Positions 13,901 to 27,200 of a DNA stretch of 64,000 nt are shown piece by piece. Source of the stretch: Fasciola hepatica (taxonomy: Eukaryota > Platyhelminthes > Trematoda > Plagiorchiida > Fasciolidae); assembly GCA_948099385.1 (NCBI GenBank), contig CANUEZ040000020.1, positions 9,007,501-9,071,500 on the forward strand. The letters are read 5' to 3'. The notes beneath the pieces were generated by a model, which saw nothing but the letters and a program-made list of their open reading frames with translations, ran no database searches and had not been told where the DNA came from. Positions within the stretch are counted from its first letter, which is position 1; the number at the start of each line of letters is the position of its first letter. A program made the position numbers and the translations under genes.

Positions 13901-15669
13901 ACGCATTAAACCAGTTTGAGGTTTTCTCTGATGCATGATACGAGCTTTCCGGAGCACAGATGACGAGTCAGCCTGCTGTCGATATTCGGTGTTCAAAGTA
14001 TGCCACTATGGGTAGTCACGTCGACGCAAATTTTATGGTCATTAAATATCTAACGAATGCTGCTAATTTAGCTCGGGCACTCCAAGCCATATGTCCGTCG
14101 TGACTGAACTTTAAAACTACCCTAGTGAGAAATCATATACTCGTTCAACCTTTACTAATATTACACAGATTTCAGTTTAGATTGTGGTTTTTTATCAGTA
14201 GTATAAAGTGTGTTTTCGATAACGACCTTTCTTATTGGGACTAAATGGATACAAGCACCCGTCTGTAAGTTCTTTGGTTTTGAACAGGTCTTGATTTCCT
14301 CAACATCACTTTCGGAGAACAAAGGCCCTTCTACTCAATTTTGCTATAAGACTGTATATTTTCGATACTACTCGGAACTAAATTGTGTTTAATGATATAA
14401 AAACAATTATTTTTGCTGTGCACGAAATGCCTTAGAAAACACTTCACAGGTCACTCGTATCTTTATGACTATACGGGTTTTCTTTATTGCACACAATAAG
14501 GATGTTGCGACCTTTTGAATTTCCCTCTTCACTCCGGATCAAACAATCTAAATTATGTATTCGTCGTGAAACAAATGAATTGTCAAATTGGCACGGCGCA
14601 TGGGTGGTCAGCAGGTTTGCCCGGGCGCCATGGGTTTTGGTTCGTTTTGCTTTGTTCATACCGATGTCGTTAACGGACACGCACATTTGTCGTTTGGTCA
14701 TTTAAAGTTGGTTAGAGAAGCGACTTAAATTAATGACTTTTTGATACAAACTGTTGACCTATTCACCATTATCAAAATTTGAAGACAGTCCGCAACGTAT
14801 GTTGAATGGATGAATTTAATGGGCGCCTACTGAGAGCCATTAGTGAAAAACTAATTGGGAAGAATTTACTCTTTTTGCGACACGAGAATATTTGATTTTA
14901 AAAATCAACCCATTCAAGTACAAATCAATGTGCAAAAAAGGATGATTTGTCGATGATGCCCAAAAGCTGCGAGGTGCCTTATGCTTCATATATGGTGTTA
15001 TCCATACTTTGACTTAGGCCGTTAGAGCTGCTTACTGAACGCGAACTTCTGGCTAAATCGAGGTTGAAAGGAGTGATGACATTTATGGAGCACCGTTTTT
15101 AAGGTAAAATGAGTGTTCATCCCCTAAAAACTCAAACAATCCAGGTACGTTTCCTTCACTATTTACCATCTAAAGCTCTAATTGTTTTCTTTCTGAAGAT
15201 GAGTTACATTTGGTGTTGAATTCGATACTAAACCCATAAGAAGCAGATAAATGAAAGCTCGTTTTTCATCATGTTTATACGAAAGGTAAAGTCTGCACTG
15301 TGATGTTTGTATGTGATTTCAGCGTAAATAACCTTCAAAACGAGGATCACAGTGTACTTATCAAGCTTTAGGTTTCAAAAGCAATGTTGTCCTGCAAATT
15401 TTTCCTTCCACATAGTTCAACTGCTTTCTTCTGAGTCTGTTGTACTTTATAGACACTGATAACTAGACGAAGTTTCAATAGGTGCTTTATAAGGCAACGT
15501 TCTGTGACAGTTGTTACCAAATTAAAACGAATTCCAGAAGATGACTGAAGAGAAGACTCCGCGGCAATTTTTTTCGAGTACGACAACAAACGACCTTTTC
15601 AATCACAGAATGTTTAGCACAAGCACAGTAGAACGGTTTTATCTGGCTTGCTGGAGAACGCTGACGGTG

Positions 15670-15745
15670 GATATCTACGCGGTTTCAACCGAGACTCGAA
15701 CTCTGTAAGGAAGATTCTCAACCCCGCTAGGTTTTATAGCGGAAA
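15670..15745 (-). repeat. tRNA-like B box, possible SINE fragment
   Basis: On the minus strand an AGAGTTCGAGTCTC B box corresponds to + strand 15691-15704. A GC-rich upstream segment on the minus strand (about 15720-15745) could be a decayed A-box region. No cloverleaf folds. Weak evidence; a chance match is possible. Confidence 0.25.
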
Positions 15746-15924
15746 GAGATCCTAGAAAATTGATTAATGTTTTACGGTTAGTTATGATAGGAAAAATGGA
15801 ATAAATATCGGTTTCACTTTTATGCAAAATTGTTTGCCTCATAAACATATATTGCCCCAGTTATTTGTTGGACTACAGCAAAAGTCTTAAGGCTTTCATT
15901 TCATTATCTGCAATATTTAGAGTA

Positions 15925-16253
15925 ATTTGCATATTTGATTCCAAAGTTTCTCGTCAAACGATCTGACTGGGATTATCACTGAAGGAATGCATTCATAGTT
16001 TTCACTTTGGATGGCTGTATATTATACTTTCATAAAAAAGTACTTCACAGTAATTTGCATACAATCGGGTGAAAATTCTACAATAATGAAAGTATAATAC
16101 AGAGTTTCTAGTATAGACACTTCAGATAAAACATAAATATGAGAGACAAATCAGTGTATCAGCTCGGCCGCCAACCAAATGTATACTGAATCACATTTTC
16201 CAGACAAAATAATATCACTCATGTTGTGAACTATTGGGAAATATTATGCAAAT
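15925..16253. promoter_or_regulatory. Cluster of three octamer (ATTTGCAT) motifs in the intron
   Basis: The POU/Oct-type octamer ATTTGCAT occurs on the + strand at 15925-15932 and 16053-16060, and inverted (ATGCAAAT) at 16246-16253. Three copies in about 330 bases is well above what this base composition would give in such a short span. In animals such octamers bind POU-domain factors and also occur in snRNA promoter elements. An intronic enhancer is possible; no function is shown. Confidence 0.25.
16015..16102. repeat. Inverted repeat with 17-19 bp arms
   Basis: CTGTATATTATACTTTCAT at 16015-16033 is the inverse of ATGAAAGTATAATACAG at 16086-16102 apart from one extra TA step. The arms are separated by about 52 bases that include one of the octamer motifs. 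It could be a small foldback or MITE remnant, or a chance palindrome in AT-rich DNA. Confidence 0.3.
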
Positions 16254-17287
16254 GTGGAATTAAATTGCTTCATTTAGAATACTGAAAGATTGTAAGATTA
16301 TACAAAATCATCAGGTAGACAAGCACTGTTTGACTGAAGAAGTGCAATCATTCGTAGACTTGTACGAAGTCTTCCACTAATCTCAAACTTTTTACAACCA
16401 TAAAACCTTGAGGCCACGCGTACCGTTCGGTTCCACTAATTGACGAGATGATTTTGTTGTTTTGTCAACCTCGCTGTGCACTTTCCTAGTATCTAACTAG
16501 ATGAATTGTATCGATATCCTACATTAGCTAATGCTACTTCGGTTGGGCAAATTAAGTAACTGCTACTCTCCACTTTTCTTCGTCAGTTCCAAAAATAATG
16601 ACTAATTAGAGCTCACCTTTCCGGAAAGTTTCCAGTACAATCTGTGAATTTGTCTATCGGATCCTTTGAGCATCACAAACAATATACGATAACCTAACCA
16701 GGCTTCATTCGTTTTATTGAAGACAGCTTTAACGAACTGATACTGTCAACAACTGGATCATTGCATCGAAGATTGGAAAATCATTGCAACAAAACGGTCA
16801 GTCTGCAAGAACTTCACCGGTGAAAACAAGATTCACTCAGTGGTTCAGCAACAGGGCAGCTATTTCATTGTGATTTGTAGCTCCAAAAAGTTAAGAGACT
16901 GTTTTTGTTTTACATATTGATAAGCTCAACGCAATCTGGCTCTAGATGTTTCTCATACGCATTTGTGTGGAAAGAGAATTATCGTGAGCAACCAAGCTAT
17001 ACATGACATATATAGGTTTATACATCCGTTACATCATAAGAAGAGCATCTTTCCCAAGTTCAGTTCATAGTTAAAATCCTTTTTACAGATAACATTACAC
17101 GAAAAAGACGTAACAGCTTTTCGCTCACATTAAGAAGCCAAGTAGATTTTGGGATGTCTGAGTAAGTTATGTAACTTTTGTTTACATTTATGACTCTTGG
17201 GCAAATAGAGTTTGACGAAGTGAACTTATGTACCCCCGAATTATTTTGACCAGATAAAATAATCAAACCTGTCAGTCAAAACACCAG

Positions 17288-17897
17288 AGAAGAAATGGAT
17301 CGGAAATCCGTATTGCGAAGCGACTACCAAATGCTATCTTTGACCACATGTGAGCGACAATGTCATTTGGAGACTATGGAAAAGTCACCAATAACGAACG
17401 ATTTGCACTCACCTCCTACCAATTCCGGATCGAGTACAAATGATTCCGCGCCGGAGGAGAACAGACCAACGGAAATCTCTCCTCTGTTGTGCAATCTTAT
17501 CAACAACACTATGGATTTGAAAAACAATGCTAACTATCGGGGAGCTGGAACCCTTAGCCGAGGGCAGTCAAGTCAGATGGCAACAAGAGGGTTTCACCCA
17601 ACAGGCTCGTTGCACAAACCCACAAGTCTGAAATCACAAGTGAAAGGAAGACAAACAAGCATATCGAAACCTAGTGGAACTTCCACCTCCTCGGCTATGG
17701 TCACTTTCGAGAACCGCCCAGTTTTGGAACGGACCTTGGCTCAGAACTCTCACGTGTTTTCCGACTACCCTGGCAAAAATCAGAGTCAGACATCTCCAGA
17801 AAGGATGTCCCCGAAGAAAACTCATTTCACCGACCTTCAAAAAAATGTCCCCGGATCGCCAATTAAGTCAGCCAACGTGAAAGGCAGTTTTGTGTGA
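17288..17897 (+). CDS. Terminal exon: low-complexity cytoplasmic tail ending in a PDZ ligand
   Basis: An open frame of about 203 codons ending at TGA 17895-17897, too long for chance. The acceptor ...CACCAG| at 17286-17287 admits a phase-2 join to the donor after 4730; the first base A completes an Arg codon and the frame continues Glu-Glu-Met-Asp-Arg. The ATG at 17295 is in frame but is probably an internal Met. The product is rich in Ser, Thr, Asn and Pro with scattered basic residues, has no transmembrane segment and no globular domain, and ends Lys-Gly-Ser-Phe-Val. Ser-X-Val at a C-terminus is a class I PDZ-binding motif. Sidekick adhesion receptors end in a similar Ser-Phe-Val tail after a poorly conserved cytoplasmic region, which makes them one candidate; other PDZ-binding receptors fit equally well. 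I find no clear AATAAA in the first 400 bases after the stop. Confidence 0.7.
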
Positions 17898-20800
17898 CCC
17901 GAAAAGCAAATCTTCTCTAACTGAAGTTAAAATCTTCCCCAGGCCAATCTCCTCTCTCTCTTTCTCTCTCTCTTACAAGTGCAAAACCCGATCAGAACAC
18001 GTGTGACTACAGGTCGAAAGATACACATATTCTGATGAAATAGTACACCTGTTGATCGCAATGAGACAAACGCGAGGGACACTTCTTTGAAGTATTTTGT
18101 TTAATTTGAACAACCCATACCCTAAAGTGTGAAATTCCTTTAGTACGCATTGTTCATTCTGGTCAACCAAACGTCATGGTATTTCATACGTGAAGAGCTC
18201 AACACACGTGTATGTTAAAGTATCACATGAACATATTTCTGCTGCTGTTGAAGGGTTATTTCCGTTTGACTTTCTCAGATCGTTCATTTATTCCTATTTC
18301 TACAAATATTGTTTGAACCTGCAATCATACTGTTAATCCCCTTAAAGAACCTATCGTGTAAATACTCACGTAAATAATGCAGATATATGGGTGAATAAGA
18401 TGTCACTGATGGACTGTGTGCACATAGCCAGGTAATCGTGAAAAATATTATATGCCAGTAGCTGTTCGTACTTTTTGTTGTATATTCTGTCTTCCATGTG
18501 TGTGCTAGGCAGATTGAGTGCAAGTAGGAATCTATTGAGCAGGGTAAATTCCCGTTTCCAGGGCTATTACGCCACTAATTCCTTCTGTTCCGACTAACGG
18601 TTTCCAAAAATTCAAATGATTCGCCAGTTACAATTTCCTCAATCAGGATAGAAATGAAGATACTGATAGTGTCTCTGGTATCCTTAATCCATGTTTGTGG
18701 AGGATACATAACCAGACCAAGAAAGCTTTCATCAGGTCCTCCTTGTGGCCGCTTCCGATCGGGTGACCAGCTTCGTGGTGGCTTCCTGTGAAATAATTTA
18801 TTATGGAGTTAAGTAAGAAGTTTCACTTATTTACCTCCTCTTGAACCTGCTATTCACCATACCTGGATTCGACTGATCACTGTGAAGTACACAGAACAGT
18901 CTAACCCATCCCAATGCGAATACTGTACACAGTGATTCAGCCTGAATGGAATTCTTCACATACGACAACCTCGATCATCGCTCGACCGATTATGCGGTAG
19001 GCACAGTTGGGGCGTTTTCATTCGTGCTCCAGTGCGATAAAAATCAGAGGACAACGTTAGAGGCATTACCAATCGAAGTCAATGAACAATACCCCTTGTC
19101 CAAAAGTCGAATGAAAGTCTGAGAGTGTTACGGCCTCGAAATGAATTATGTAATGAATATATTATGTTAAAATATGAGTCAACGATGACCATTTCTACTT
19201 CATAAACATTCAATCGAAGAAAGTTCAGTTACGTGACAAACAAAAAAGTACAAATGCGAATGAGCAGAAGGTATACGGTAGATACCTACTTCTGGGTCAA
19301 AAAAGTTTTAATATAGAGTTTATCTCTAAAGACGATCTTACGTCACGTTATTGGATCACTTAAAACTTGCTGCTGATATGCAATCACCAATGACTGCCTT
19401 TTAAATGCGCCGTTGATTTGATTTTACAAATGAGTCGAAACAGAACCGTGTTGGGGTATGAATATCTGTAACACACCTCGGGCCAAAAATAACACTAACA
19501 AAATTGGAACTTCATGAATATTCTATATTCTTCCAAAAGTAAACTCGCTTCAGAGGATCATTTTCGTCATTTGAACTGCAGTAAAACCAACGGCTTCTTT
19601 TTTCCGAATTCTACTGACCATAACGTGAGTTGTGTGATATTGAGTCAAGTTTCATGAGGACCTTGAGAATGTGAGAGTGTAAAATGTAATTCGTAGTTGT
19701 TATTCTTTTTCCAGATAAAGAGTATTTTGTGATAGGATCACGCCAACTTAGTTACTCTCCTTTTTCCTGTCTCAGGTTGCAACTGAGAGTTTCTGCTCCC
19801 TGTGGACTTTTGGATGAATATGCTAATTTCACGACTGATTTTCCATAACCTGGCCAAAACCTGAAAGATTTTCCGTCGTTGCTTTTACAACCTTAACTAA
19901 ATCACTTCAGGAACAGCGTCTGAAAACTCCGCAAAATAGAGACAGTTGTTTTTCAGCAATCCGGTCTGTGTATCATGAGTGCGAGGGAATGCTCTTCACG
20001 GAAGAATCAACTGGGGAGATGCAACTGTGAATCGCTAATAGCTCTATTTGGACTAGGCGCAGCCTATCTCGAGAATGACGACAAGATGGTCACGAGTTGG
20101 AGTTTTTGACCCAAGTAGAACCTACAGAGGGAAGGATAATAACCAAGAAACCCGTTGTGAGCTTCCGAGAGTCTTTTTCCACCCATCTGTAAATAATAAT
20201 TATATCAGAAACGGCTCCCCTCTCGTGAAGTTGCAGATTGTTCCTTTGGGGGAAAACTTAGGAGAATTGGATTTCGCAAAGCCCTATAAGGTTACGGAAA
20301 ATCATTGAGCTAAATATGGGTTTGATTTTCCGGTGAAATTCGAACCCCAAGATCTCATTCAAGAACAAAGTGGAACAGAAAATAAAATCCTGTCCAAAAC
20401 TCGTTTCCTACTCGAATACGACAGTCTAGGTTAAATTTTAATCAGATTTTACGGGTGGTTCACCATTTAGCGAGATTTGACACTTAGGTTTTCCGAACAG
20501 GCAACTCAGTGGCGCGATTAAGATCGATTAGTAGACGCTAGAAAAACTCGACGGTTACTAAAATAAACTTCGTCTGTATTGTTTTTAGTTTTGGCAGGTT
20601 GCTTAAAAGTGTCATGCAACCCTCAAGCATACTGCTCGTTCAGTGCAATCAAACCCATATTAATGAAGGGGGGAGAAGTTCCCAAATACCATACAAAGCA
20701 AGCACTGAGATTATTCGATGTAAATGTTGATGGTTTAAAGAAGCAAATGGTATGTGGTTGACTTGATACAATTGTACTCTTGTTAGTAACTTTCGTGTAA

Positions 20801-23800
20801 CGCTCGTCTTCACATTGAACTGTGACACGGAGTTGTGGTGAGCTCGTGTGATCCAGTTCTTGGTAGTTTCAAGCATACCGGATCGGCAATCCAAAGTATG
20901 CAATGATAAACACAAATGGCTAGCCATCACTAGGTTACTGATATTTCAGTCTACGCTGATGGCTTAACAATTTGGGTTCAGCTGTTACCACGGATATCAA
21001 GTGTGCTTCCGTTCCTGATCGCTATGAAGTCTACAGTTGTCGCTGCATGAGCAAAAGCTTGTATTTTTGCCAACCGGTTTCCATATTTTACTGTGAGCTA
21101 TTGAATGGTTATAAAACATGCATGTTAAGCTCAGATTTTTAAATCGAATCACTTGCCCAAAATATTTGACAAAATATTTGCCATCATATCCGAATTCATG
21201 TGACAATTAAAATTCATTTTCGAGTAAAATTTAAAAAGAAGTAAATAAGTTTTTAATCAAAGATATCTTAACCGAAAGAATGAAACGGAAATCGTTTTAC
21301 ATCACTTTGAATTTAGGAAATTTACTCAGCTCAATTCTACATGTCCTTCGGACAGAACCAAGTATGCGAGCACGGTTGGATGCATTTTTCACCAAGCCCC
21401 TTTTCCCTAGCCGAATCGGGGAGCTCAAGTTATGATGACATGCATGAATAACCTGTAAGTTTTTTTCTGAATAGATAACTCCCAGAGTTTAACTATTCCG
21501 CTTAGCCAGAACCAAACGGTTTTTATGCTTGTTTACACTTTGTCAAAGTACAAATGTAATTTATGCATGAAATATTAATTCCCACACAAACTATCCTAGG
21601 GGAATTGGCACCACCAATAGACCTATCGGATCGGGGTACCATCACAATAATTGTGCATATACGAACACACATTCACAAAAGAACTGCCCCAAGCTCACTC
21701 CAAGATGGTCTTTTCCGTTTTTGTTCCGCCAAGCTGAACCGAATGAAATGAAAGACAGGGAGCAAGCTAGATGTAGAAAAAGCAAAGGGAGTGTAGAGGG
21801 GAACACAATAGATGCGACGTGTGAGCAAAAAAAGAGGATACGGGACTGGGATTGTTCGCTCTCACGCATAATTATCGACCAGACCAATTCGTCCAAAGTC
21901 AATCGGAGGCGAACGGAAACGTGACTTTTTACGATCGGTTTTCTGCATTTCTATTTTGCTCTTTCACTATCTCATCCCTCATCCCCTTGGTCATAGGTTT
22001 TCACAGGTCGTGACTGGATGTGCATGTGCAATAAATACGAGTGTCGAAACGATGATTGTGGCTTGATTTATTCTCAAAAATAATGTCAGTATCTGAAATT
22101 ACTTCCTTGCCTGAAAATGGAATACTAGCTCTTTCAATTTTTCACTCTTATTTCATTACACATGAGAACAAAACATTTTTAGTTCTGAACAGAACAAGAC
22201 AAAATGAAATATATAAAATCAAAAGATGGTTCAACATTTTTTTAGAATAAGGTTTCCCGGGTCTTCCTACCAGCTCTGATCCAACTCATACCACAATCAA
22301 CACGAGACAGGGTTAGACATAGAGATATTTGGGCGACTGTTTGTAGTTGTACAAATGCTTAGATTTGGCCGATGCACAGATCGAAGGACACATCACTCCT
22401 TCTGAAGAACGACTGAGTGCAAACCTGTCGTGCTTAAGGTGACCCATGATAATCCAAGCTTCATCTGCTTACAACTATTTTCCTTTGCTGTTGATTTTGA
22501 ACCAACTACATATAAAAAACTGTTTGCCTGTCCAGACCAGGAGACCAAACATCCGGTCAGTATCAACAAACGGAATATTTGGTTGATGGAACACAAATTC
22601 AAGTTGTAAAATTGTAAGCATAAAATGAGCCACAGCACATCATTTGTGTTATATTCTAGACAACAATTTCTAATCCATAAAGTATTTTCAAATGTTGATA
22701 CTCTACGATGCAGATCGCGGAACAATTTGAAAATAGCCATTTTCACTTCTGAGCTTTATATTTTGACAATTACGAGTATTCGTATTTCGTCGTCAGAGAA
22801 CTGGAAACAAACCATTTGATCGAATTCTGTTCGGCTCACTTAGTATATTCTGCAGAACCCGGCAGATATTGGCTGAATATGCAGTTCCCTGGTTCCGCAA
22901 AAGTGGATGATGTAAACCCTATACGATCTTCCTAATAAAAATGGTTACAATGAGTAGGCAAAAATCGATCTGGGGGACGTTCAAGTGCTTGTCCTTTAAG
23001 TGTGCAGTATGTCCCATCAAACAAGCAATCAAACCTCATCGTGGGTTCTTTCAAGTTTTGTTTTACCAGTAAAAAATGACTGAGTAATACTAAGAATTAC
23101 TAACATGGTCTATTTGTCATGGAAAAGATTTTATCCTTAACACAAATCTGTTCTGGCTTGGATGAAATCACCCGTAGGGCAAGAATCTATTAGTCCTCTC
23201 GACCTAAAAAAATTGCCACATCAATGTTTGATCTGACAAAATAAACAAGAAGTGTTGTCAGATTGCCGTCTGTGATATATTTCAATATAAATACATTATA
23301 AACACAGAAGAAATAACACAAAGTCACAAATATATTGCTCAATATTTTGTGATTTGAGTTTGATATATCAAAAGGAGGATGCCAATCGTGGTTTTATGCA
23401 CTGAGTGCGTGGTTGATAATTTATCTACAACCGAAATCAGGGATGACGTGTCGATATAGGAGAGACAGCCAGTAGAGATTTATGATAGTCTAACAGGTTT
23501 TGCATACTAAGTTCGAGTCTCAGTTATACTCGATGTGTATCCGCTTCTGATAAGTCAGTTGCGTTATTTTTATTGATCCTTAATGTTAGACTGGGTTATT
23601 ACCGCTCAGTGAATCATTCCGTACTTCTTGATAGACGTTATCAAGTTTTCTATATTATATTTCATTTGACATGTATATAAAGCTAAGCAGGATGCACTAC
23701 TTCGTTTCAAATGTTTTTTCTGTACCAAAACATTTGATCCTCCTGTCAGCAGATTTCCATAAGATTGAAGGTCAGGTCTTTCGTTCATGCTAAATGTACT

Positions 23801-23920
23801 CCGTAGCAGAAATACTCCGTCCAAAACTCAAACTGCCATCGGTTAAGAACTAGAGATTTGATTTTAGTTTGGTTTCATTATCTCATTGACCGACTACGTA
23901 ACGACCTCAAAAACTCAGTC
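17898..23920. other. 3' flank and intergenic DNA; nothing clear
   Basis: Probably begins with the 3' UTR of the gene ending at 17897. A pyrimidine (CT) microsatellite lies at about 17951-17974. A purine-rich stretch occurs at 21720-21860. A B-box-like GTTCGAGTC occurs near 23511 on the + strand without a convincing A box. No open frame exceeds chance and no protein motif is recognised. Confidence 0.4.
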
Positions 23921-23924
23921 TCAC

Positions 23925-24240
23925 TTCTTAATGATAATTAACTTAGTCACTGTAGTTACCCCACCACCATACAATCTACATTGAAAAAAACTGCTACAGT
24001 GGACAGAAAACGAGAACATTATCAATCCCGGTGAATACAAATGCAAACGTTTTGCTCGCCTGTCTAAGCTTATCCGAAGAACCGAGAACGACGGACTCAG
24101 CACCACAAACCATATACGTATCGTGGATAATGGAAATCCATTTAAATCCGTCGCACTCAAAATTCTAACGTCACGAGCTCGAATTGAACTAGTGACCTTC
24201 CGCTTGTCGGGCAGACATTCCGCCAGCTGAGCCATCGCTG
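23925..24240 (-). repeat. tRNA-derived SINE with degenerate tRNA-Val-like head
   Basis: Read on the minus strand, an A box (TGGCTCAGCTGG, + strand 24223-24234) is followed by an anticodon-arm-like hairpin (TCTGC, loop CCGACAA, GCGGA), which places GAC in the anticodon position, and a B-box-like GTTCAATTC (+ strand 24181-24189). The T arm no longer pairs properly, so this is not a working tRNA gene. The sequence then continues to a 3' body ending near 23925. The open frame it produces on the minus strand (23921-24235) starts Met-Ala-Gln-Leu-Ala-Glu-Cys, a peptide produced by reading through a tRNA-like head, and is not a gene. Confidence 0.6.
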
Positions 24241-27200
24241 TACGGTCAATCCAATGCGAATAACAGAAATTTAACCTTTTTCCGCTACTTAAGATCTAGA
24301 CGTATCGGGCCTATAATACGTTCTATGAATATTTGTGTCCATTATGCCTAATAGGAATCTAAATAATAATTACTTGAAAGTTAAGACCATCTTGTTTAGC
24401 GTGGATTTTCTAAGATCTTACCTACTAGAGTATTTATTTACATCGTCCAGGCTGAAGCAGTTGACAAAATCAAATAATCGTCTACATTACATTCGTTGGG
24501 AAATTGTTTTGACTTTTTTTGCTGCCAGTATTTTCGTCCTAAAATGTGTCCAAGTCTGCAAAGGAATGTGAGTGAAACAATTACAAGGTTGTGAACATCA
24601 GTGTGTCGGGATTGAGGATAGAAAAACAACCGATATTTTTTTTACGAATTTCGACAAAGGAATCGTTTTGCGATGTACAGTATGACATTTTTCCTGCGGT
24701 GCAACCGTAGGCACAAAAGTCAAAGTTGAATTTGTCCTTTAGGAATAGTAAAACAAGCGTGAAAAACAACACACCTCTCTTTCTTGAACCTGGGGGAACC
24801 GGATGAACTGAAGTTACTGACAGCGTTGATCGCACCGGGGCTGTAGCACGAACGACATTTATCGCGATAATTGACATGGGTTTCGCTTTTCCTGAAGACT
24901 TTTAAGGAAAGTCACGGTTTCGTCGATTATACGGCTGCATCTCTGTCAAGATTCATGCAACGGGAGGTCTAGTGGACAAGTCCCAGGAAATAAATGAGAA
25001 AAACTCCGAGACTTTTTTGTTTGAAACGCCCTTTTATGATACTAATGCAAAATGTGAATTTCTTTTAATACATAAGAATCCTCCACTCGATAATAAAGAA
25101 CTCGAATAATTGAGAAAACAGTTGAAGGGAAGGGGTAAAAAATTGCATTCTGATCAGAATTATCATTGTGATTCCGAAATGAGTTTTGTCCAGGATGTCT
25201 TCTGCACTCACCCGGAGCCATTATCAAACAGTGAACATTGTCACGTCAGGGAATAACTTCTCATTTTTCTCCGTTTCCGGTAGGTTGTTGCGAAAAAGAT
25301 AGTCAGCTTACGCAGACCTCCGTGTTCATTTTCGAGCCACGCCCAGGAACTCTGATGATATTTTTTGCGCACGTTCTTCTCTTTCTTGATCAGACTGTTC
25401 GCACGCAAATGATTTATGCTCCCAATTCCACGCCAGCCCATTTGAAATAACCCAAAAAGGGTAGTCAGGTTGAGCCAAATTGCATTTGTTTTTAAACTAA
25501 AGCATTCAACTAAGACGGTGCTCGAATCTTTTCTTGAATTGGCTGGTCAGTACAAAAATTTATCCTATCCGACATTGTGATTTTCAATTTTTATACATTT
25601 GTCATTTTCCAGTGAATGTTTTCGGTTCAGCTGCTAATTGTTTTTGAGAAAAAATTTGATATTTCGCGTGACTAATGGGAAGAATATCGCATACTGAAAA
25701 ACTGTAATTTTCGGTTAATTGGACGCTGACACTTCTGTCTACTATGAATGCACGTATGCACGCAGAATATGAGTTATGGAAGAAACCTGATCGCAATATT
25801 GAAATTTTTAGACTCACCGTAATTGGAAATAGACCGTCAACCTGTTTCTTTCGGTTTTTCAACAAACTTTAAAACGATTTTGTAAATATGGGATTACATG
25901 CAAAGTACTTTGAAACCAAATGGTTATTCCTAATCGAATTATGCTTGGATTTCTGGAAGATAAAATTATACTTGCAAAGTGGCATGACATCCGGTAAAGT
26001 TGATACATTTATACACTGTACCAGCAAGGCTGTTGACTCCCGGTAGTCATCGTTTCCATTGGCGAACTTTCGGTGATTTCTGTGATGAACAAGCCTTATT
26101 CTGGTGATGACTTTGACGTGATTCAATATAGGTCAGTTTCACTTGAGTAACACCATAAAAGCTTGGTTCAGTATTTTGTGCGAACTATCTGTGTCGTAAG
26201 ATTTGCGTCACAGGTGTTTGGTTCAGACAGTTTAAAGCACTCTGTGACGATGATTCTAAAGGTGTCACCATATCTGATAGGTGGACATGAAACAAAGTTT
26301 TTGACTAGGGGGTACTGATGACAATATCCTCTAAAGAAGTCAGTTAAGGAGCAGGACTTTGCAGACCAGAAGCAGTTACTAGCTGAAAATAAATTTTACT
26401 TTGACCAACTCAGTAATGTGGTTGTACGTTTGTCTAATTTAAATCAAAAGTAAAATATTTCGGACCAGTAGAGACCACATCCACTGACAACATGATGATG
26501 AGTTATAATTGAGAAATCAGTGAAAATCTGACCACCCTAGTAGCTAACTCTAACTCATCGATCGAGTAAAGAGGACTTATTTAACAGCTCACTTGTGAAC
26601 CACCGATATATGCCCATTCAGGTCCTCTATCAGCAACTGATCTCAAGGCTTTAGCTCAAGATCCATTCAACCCCCCAACCTCAAGGCAAATCTGTGTTTC
26701 CCAATAACGTTTTACGCCACTGCTGCTCTCTCATTGAACCACATGTCGGACACTGACCTTATGCTGGCGCAGATTGACCTTTCGTTGACTTGACCGATTG
26801 AACTTTAGTGATTCTGAATTTGCTTGCATTTGGTTGACTCTGATTCACGGAGCTATTACCGTTGAGGTTTGTGCAGCTTCCATGATGGTTTTACAAAGAA
26901 TTGTACTGGAAATCACAAGTGGACGCTGGGCTGTTTTGGATTGCGTTACTCTTATCTCAGTGACTATTAGAAGTCCGTTACAGCTTCGTACACAGCATTT
27001 CAAGCCCTCGGATCTGCAGCGGAATTATTTGGTTCAGGTTTTCAGGGCCGGACTTCTTTGTCTGTTCTTCTCGCTATTCCATAAGAAAGCATCTTCTAAA
27101 CCATCTGTGTGTGATATCAGAGCATACTGTCTCAGTGACTAAAACCTTGATTGGTCGCAATGTCTCTTCCACGACAATACGCTCACTACTCGCTTGATCC

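Larger units (their letters stand above)
4731..17287 (+). other. Probable 12.6-kb intron between the two supported exons
   Basis: It begins with GTATTT and ends ...ACACCAG. Joining 4730 to 17288 completes an Arg codon (AG + A) and keeps both frames open. I see no other exon inside with length or composition above chance, though short exons cannot be excluded. Contents include a C-rich block at 6.9-8.0 kb, a tRNA-like B box near 15.7 kb, and an octamer cluster and inverted repeat near 16 kb, each listed separately. Introns of this size are usual in trematode neuronal genes. That the intron is real is an inference from splice phase, not shown by a transcript. Confidence 0.55.

Noticed and set aside
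24178..24234. tRNA-Val gene
   Set aside because: The anticodon-like arm folds, but the T arm and acceptor do not, and the sequence continues into a SINE body.
23921..24235. 104-codon minus-strand frame
   Set aside because: Its first residues are a translation of the tRNA-like SINE head, so it is a repeat artefact.
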